Below are positions 41,779-45,453 of a DNA stretch of 45,453 nucleotides, one piece after another. The translations under genes were made by a program, and so were the position numbers. This stretch comes from Scatosoma sp045650185 (GTDB taxonomy: Bacteria; Bacillota; Clostridia; Christensenellales; Borkfalkiaceae): positions 1 through 45,453 of the forward strand of contig JAZRQY010000008.1 in assembly GCA_045650185.1 (NCBI GenBank), given 5' to 3'. Position 1 is the stretch's first letter; each line of letters opens with the position of its first letter. The notes under the pieces are model-generated. The model made no database searches. It saw only the letters and a program-made list of their open reading frames with translations, and was not told where the DNA came from.

Positions 41779-42525
41779 TTATTTTCTCGCCCAATCCAAG
41801 AAGAGATCCTTGTACAGGGTTTCGCCCTTTTCGTTGACTTGCTTTGCAGCGCTGCAATGACGACCGCTTACCAAGCGGTATTCGATATCCGCATCGGGAT
41901 TGTACGCAAGTACCGCCTTATAGAACAGCTGGTTCTGTTCGTATCTGCACGCCATATCCTGATCGTACAAAACGAGCATCATCTTGCTGAATTTCGAATT
42001 TTCGTTGAGGTAGTACATAGGCGAGAACTCGTCGATGCGCTGAGAAAGCTTATGCAGCCCTTTCTCCTGCTGTAAAACGTTGAAGTGCGAGGTCGTCTGC
42101 GCGCTGTCGATAAACCAACCGCAAATATCCTCGTTTTTAATCCCTTCGTTTGCCAAAAATTCCTGATTAAAGCAAAGCATCAAGGACATCCACGCGCCTG
42201 CGGACTGACCCATAATCATGATTTTGCCGTTGCTGCCCAAATCCTTTACGTAGTTTTTAACAAACGCCGTAGCCTTTGCCGCGTCAACGAGGAAATCAGG
42301 GTATTTAGCGCCCGGATATTTTCTGTATTCTACGGATGCGAACGCATAGCCTGCTTCCGTAAGCATGTTTGCAATAATATCCAAGCTTGCGCCGCTCTTT
42401 GCGCCGTGGTCAAGTCCACCACCGTGGAAGTTCACTACCGTCGTAAAGTTATCGGTATCGGGCAGATAAATATCCACCAAAGTTTCTTCGTACTGGCTGT
42501 ATTGTAAGTCTAAAATTTTTCTCAT
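41779..42525 (-). CDS. Alpha/beta hydrolase (HSL-type carboxylesterase)
   Basis: The 248-residue protein has NFHGGGLDHG, the oxyanion-hole motif of the hormone-sensitive-lipase group, and GQSAGAW with the nucleophile Ser. DQDMACRYEQ and SGRHCS could supply the catalytic Asp and His near the C-terminus. It probably cleaves small ester groups from carbohydrates, as the neighbours suggest. The ATG at 42525 is chosen because AAGGAG lies 8 nt before it. It is 14 nt upstream of the double esterase. Confidence 0.85.
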   Translation of the reverse strand: MRKILDLQYSQYEETLVDIYLPDTDNFTTVVNFHGGGLDHGAKSGASLDIIANMLTEAGYAFASVEYRKYPGAKYPDFLVDAAKATAFVKNYVKDLGSNGKIMIMGQSAGAWMSLMLCFNQEFLANEGIKNEDICGWFIDSAQTTSHFNVLQQEKGLHKLSQRIDEFSPMYYLNENSKFSKMMLVLYDQDMACRYEQNQLFYKAVLAYNPDADIEYRLVSGRHCSAAKQVNEKGETLYKDLFLDWARK

Positions 42526-42587
42526 TGTTTTATCTCCTTGAAATTTCATTCTTTTTATCTTCGTATTTTATCACGCCAAGCCGACGT

Positions 42588-44063
42588 TTATCTTTTCGCG
42601 ATCAACGAACCTTGATATTCGTTTAAGAAATGCTCTGCCGCTTTTTGGAACACCGCGAACACCTCGTCACCTTTGAAGGCGAACTGCGCCGTCAAATTGC
42701 CGAAGTAGCGGTCTACGATTTGTACACGCAACTGTACTTCCCTTTCAGTGAGCCACGCAAAGGATACTGCGTCCGCATAGGTAAAGCCGTCCGTCGTGGG
42801 CGTAGCGCCGTATTCGTTGGAATACCCAAGCTGCGGGAACTGACCAAAGACGTTGTAATTGACACCGAAGGGAATTTCCTTCTCGCCCTGCGCGTTCGTA
42901 TAGCGGAACACACCTTTGGTCGCATCCTCGAAGGTAAACGAGAATTTCTCAATCCCCATGGGATTTTTTTGGCAGGTATATTCTACGCCGTTCATCTCTT
43001 TGCGAAGCGGAGAATCCTCCAAGCCCTTCACCGCACGAAGGGTAAGCCCGTCGATATATGACTGCAACTGCGTTTCCGCCTCTGCGTTTGCAGGCAACGG
43101 TTGGTCGGACATCTCATCCACGAACATTTCTTCCACCCACGTGAACATCATCTCGCGTTGCAACTTCGAGCCTTGGTTATCCGAATTGATTGCAAAAATC
43201 AAATCCTTTTCGGGGTAGCACATGGTGATTTGGTCACCCATGCCCACGAACGCAAAACCACCGCCGCAAATGCGCCAAATTTGGTATCCGTAGCCCTCTT
43301 GGTAGGTGGAATACACACCGCCCACCGAGTTATTCACCAACTTGCTGGTCGCATCACGCAGGTACTTTTCGTTCATCAAGCGTTTACCTTTCCAAACGCC
43401 GTAATTCATCACCAAACGCCCGAAAGCTGCCATGTCGCGCAACGTACAGATCATTGCTGAATCGCCCCAAGAATCGCCGTTAGGGGTCTTTAAAACGGTT
43501 GCCGTTTGGAAAGCGCCCATTTCGTTGAACAGCTTTTCCTTTAAGTAGTCGAGCAGCGGCTTTTTCGCCAACTTTTCTACGAGCGCGCACAGCACCTGCG
43601 AACCGGGGCTGTCGTACGCCCAAAGCGTACCCGAGGGGTGGAATGCCCTTTGCTCGTTCATATAATGGTGAGTTCTATCGGGGTCGCCGCTCACAAACCA
43701 ACCGGACGAACGCCCCACCGTCAGCATCGTCAGCATTTCGCGAATCGTCTGCTGTTTGAGATATTCGTGCGCCTCGCCGTCGATTTTTTCGGGGAAGTAG
43801 TCCACGATTTTATCGTCCAAGCAAAGCTTTCCTTCCTCTTCGAGCAACCCGATTGCTACGCCTACAAAGCTCTTCGTCTGCGAATACTGTCTATGGCAGA
43901 AATCCTTATGGAAGGGTTTCCAGTACGCTTCCGCGAAGATTTTATCCCCCTTCATAAACAGCAAACTGTGGGTGATAGCGCCACGCTTTTCCAATTTCTT
44001 AATAAACGCCTCTACGGTTTTAGAGGATATACCCGCCTGTTCAGGCGAAATTTTTTCGAACAT
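42588..44063 (-). CDS. Beta-lactamase-family serine hydrolase
   Basis: The 491-residue protein belongs to the class C beta-lactamase/esterase group: RQYSQTKSFVGVAIG has the S-x-x-K nucleophile pair, YDSPGSQ is the Y-x-S/N-like second motif, and the usual LLTHxSG-like segment reads LTMLTVGRSSGW. A C-terminal domain of about 150 residues (from about 340) resembles the beta-rich tail of similar esterases. There is no signal peptide, so an intracellular esterase is more likely than an antibiotic-resistance enzyme. AAGGAG precedes the ATG at 44063; a longer frame to 44156 includes the intergenic hairpin. Confidence 0.8.
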   Translation of the reverse strand: MFEKISPEQAGISSKTVEAFIKKLEKRGAITHSLLFMKGDKIFAEAYWKPFHKDFCHRQYSQTKSFVGVAIGLLEEEGKLCLDDKIVDYFPEKIDGEAHEYLKQQTIREMLTMLTVGRSSGWFVSGDPDRTHHYMNEQRAFHPSGTLWAYDSPGSQVLCALVEKLAKKPLLDYLKEKLFNEMGAFQTATVLKTPNGDSWGDSAMICTLRDMAAFGRLVMNYGVWKGKRLMNEKYLRDATSKLVNNSVGGVYSTYQEGYGYQIWRICGGGFAFVGMGDQITMCYPEKDLIFAINSDNQGSKLQREMMFTWVEEMFVDEMSDQPLPANAEAETQLQSYIDGLTLRAVKGLEDSPLRKEMNGVEYTCQKNPMGIEKFSFTFEDATKGVFRYTNAQGEKEIPFGVNYNVFGQFPQLGYSNEYGATPTTDGFTYADAVSFAWLTEREVQLRVQIVDRYFGNLTAQFAFKGDEVFAVFQKAAEHFLNEYQGSLIAKR

Positions 44064-44116
44064 CGTTTTCTCCTTACAATTCTTACCTAAAATTGGTGAT
44101 CCATAGCCATACTGAA

Positions 44117-44144
44117 AGAATAGGCTGTGCATATAATTGAACAA
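44117..44144 (-). promoter_or_regulatory. Weak candidate promoter of the beta-lactamase-like gene
   Basis: Minus-strand -35-like TTGTTC (44139-44144), 16-nt spacer, -10-like TATTCT (44117-44122), next to the hairpin. Confidence 0.3.
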
Positions 44145-44174
44145 CCCAAAAGCCACCTTGCGGCGACTTTAGGG
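44145..44174 (-). terminator. Hairpin after the sugar isomerase gene
   Basis: The 13-bp stem (44145-44157 with 44162-44174, including G-T pairs and a mismatch) has a 4-nt loop and lies 18 nt after the stop codon. Only a weak T-rich stretch follows on the minus strand, so termination may be partial. Confidence 0.5.
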
Positions 44175-44192
44175 CTGTTTTCATTATAATGT

Positions 44193-45032
44193 TTAATGAG
44201 AACGCAACTTGTTATATTCCTCGAACAGTTGATCGTAGTTCTCACGAATCTCTGCAAAGGAATACGGACGACCATTCGGATCCTTAATGACCTCGTACGT
44301 AAACGCGCCCTTATAGCCAATCTTTTCCAAAGCCCCAATCACCTTCATCCAGTCAATCGCGCCCGTTTTCGGCATCCAATGTTTTTCCATCGTGCCGTCA
44401 TAGTCGGATACGTGGATATTTCTAAGCCATTTACCCAGCGCAACAATCGCATCTTCGGGCTTATTGTACATAAAGTGGTTCATATCGATACAGCACTTAC
44501 TGTTTTCGACTTCCTGTAAAACCTCTTTCATCGCGTCAATCGTATTCGGATAGGACGTTGAGGTCATATTTTCGATACAGACGTTGCTGTCGGTAGCGGC
44601 AATCATTTCGCGGAAGGTCTTGAAAAGAGCAGGCTTACGCGCCTCAACCAACCCTTCCTCAGCCCTACCTACCTTGCTATGGAAGACGTAGTTTCTCGGC
44701 TTAAAGGGGTTGCACACCTCTATCAACTTGCGGAACTCATCGCTCGCCCAAGCGCGCACGCCCTCGTCGCAGCTACTGATGTAAATAAAGCGTTGAAAAG
44801 GCATATGAACGCTGTTCAAAATCAAGCCTTCGTCCAAAACCGCTTGCAGAGCGTCTGCCACAACCTCGGTCGCCTTTTCCATGTTAAACTTATAGCCACC
44901 GACGGCGCCCATCGAAACCTCTACGCTTTCAAAGCCCAAGCGCTTAATTTCCTTTAATTCCTGATAGTAGTCAGGATTGAATGCTCCTTTAGAAACGAGC
45001 TTTACACTCGTACCCAACTCCAAACGATACAT
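44193..45032 (-). CDS. Sugar phosphate isomerase/epimerase family TIM barrel
   Basis: The 279-residue protein fits the xylose-isomerase-like TIM-barrel family: GFESVEVSMGAVGGY, LNSVHMPF, NVCIENMTSTSYP, KCCIDMNHFMYN and NIHVSDYDG place the usual Glu, His and Asp metal ligands on successive strands. It would isomerise or epimerise a keto-sugar released by the neighbouring hydrolases; exact substrate unknown. GGAGG precedes the ATG. It lies 34 nt after the LRR gene. Confidence 0.85.
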   Translation of the reverse strand: MYRLELGTSVKLVSKGAFNPDYYQELKEIKRLGFESVEVSMGAVGGYKFNMEKATEVVADALQAVLDEGLILNSVHMPFQRFIYISSCDEGVRAWASDEFRKLIEVCNPFKPRNYVFHSKVGRAEEGLVEARKPALFKTFREMIAATDSNVCIENMTSTSYPNTIDAMKEVLQEVENSKCCIDMNHFMYNKPEDAIVALGKWLRNIHVSDYDGTMEKHWMPKTGAIDWMKVIGALEKIGYKGAFTYEVIKDPNGRPYSFAEIRENYDQLFEEYNKLRSH

Positions 45033-45066
45033 AAGAACCTCCGTTATTTGTGTGATGAATGCTTGA

Positions 45067-45453
45067 TTATTCCCAATATCTAGGATAACCGGCTACGTAT
45101 CTCCAGTACAAATTCTTGGTATCGGTAGGTTGCTCCTCCGAATAGAAACCGTATTTTGCATCCTTTCTCTCGAACCAATTCAAGTTATTGTCGCCCCATT
45201 GAATCTGTTGCCACTGCTTAGGCGTACCCAAGTAGTACATTCTATATTCCTTAAAGCCGTCCCAACCTTCCTTCTTTCTGAAAGCGCCCGTGCCGACAGA
45301 TTGTACGCTTGTGCCAAGGATAACGGAATAGATAGCCGCGTTATTGTAGAAAGCGTTTGCCTCAATGGTCGTCAAGGAAGCACCGCTAAGGTCCAACGTA
45401 CGGATATTATAGCAGTTACCGAACGCCTTAGAGCCGATTTTTACGCAACCGTT
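45067..45453 (-). CDS. Leucine-rich-repeat (BspA-type) protein, C-terminal part
   Basis: The frame is open to the window edge, so the start lies beyond 45453. The visible 128 residues hold two or three LRR_5 units (KIGSKAFGNCYNIRTLDLSG, TTIEANAFYNNAAIYSVILG, QSVGTGAF) and an aromatic C-terminal tail ending RYVAGYPRYWE. BspA-type LRR proteins are usually large, secreted and surface-associated; location cannot be seen here. It may be cotranscribed with the isomerase gene downstream. Confidence 0.85.
   Translation of the reverse strand, partial: NGCVKIGSKAFGNCYNIRTLDLSGASLTTIEANAFYNNAAIYSVILGTSVQSVGTGAFRKKEGWDGFKEYRMYYLGTPKQWQQIQWGDNNLNWFERKDAKYGFYSEEQPTDTKNLYWRYVAGYPRYWE

Noticed and set aside
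42588..44063. Antibiotic-resistance beta-lactamase
   Set aside because: No signal peptide, an extra C-terminal domain and carbohydrate-esterase neighbours favour an intracellular esterase.

Overview
The window reads as chromosomal DNA of a low-to-mid-GC Bacillota, most likely an uncultured gut Clostridia (Christensenellales-like is a guess). The support is strong AGGAGG-type ribosome binding sites, sigma-A promoters with near-consensus -35/-10 boxes and 17-nt spacers, a BclA-like collagen protein, an oppABCDF operon, and several Gram-positive-style lipoproteins. No phage, insertion sequence, CRISPR array or replication origin was seen.

Layout. 1-1100: 3' end of a collagen-like surface protein, terminators, tRNA-Pro(CGG) on the minus strand and a decayed copy of its 3' end. 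1311-1883: thymidine kinase. 2027-11114 (minus): an oligopeptide ABC importer, promoter-oppA-oppB-oppC-oppD-oppF-DUF3899, in which OppC, OppD and OppF carry large extra segments and OppA is long. 11512-14100 (minus): TldE/TldD-like pair, divergent from 14346-18025 (plus), a heterodimeric ABC exporter. 18103-20326 (minus): M50-like membrane metallopeptidase and a COG2509-type flavoprotein. 20499-21614 (plus): nucleotidase/guanylate-kinase-like fusion. 21728-25303 (plus): large repetitive lipoprotein. 25662-26681 (minus): GAPDH. 26872-31167 (minus): an SF1 helicase with an embedded DnaQ-type exonuclease, followed by xseA and xseB. 31516-32196 (plus): TrmO. 32371-33761 (minus): deacetylase-like gene and LUD gene. 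33948-35267 (plus): PlsC-type acyltransferase with a zinc ribbon. 35336-45453 (minus): LRR protein fragment, sugar isomerase/epimerase, beta-lactamase-like hydrolase, alpha/beta hydrolase, DUF4886-SGNH double esterase, two paralogous DUF4832-type glycoside-hydrolase-like proteins, and a membrane protein with Rossmann/RCK-like domains.

How the genes fit together. The opp operon is a complete peptide importer whose extra segments suggest an unusual assembly. The helicase-xseA-xseB operon joins unwinding, 3'-5' exonuclease and exonuclease VII functions in one transcript. The final 10 kb looks like an intracellular pathway that de-esterifies and cleaves an imported carbohydrate, since none of its enzymes shows a signal peptide.

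The most unusual features are the roughly 400-residue helical insertion in OppD, the helicase/exonuclease fusion with a predicted leaderless mRNA, the nucleotidase/kinase fusion, and two intergenic arrays in which a 7-8 nt direct repeat alternates with miniature hairpins of different sequence. All function calls are by eye from sequence motifs; no database search was run.
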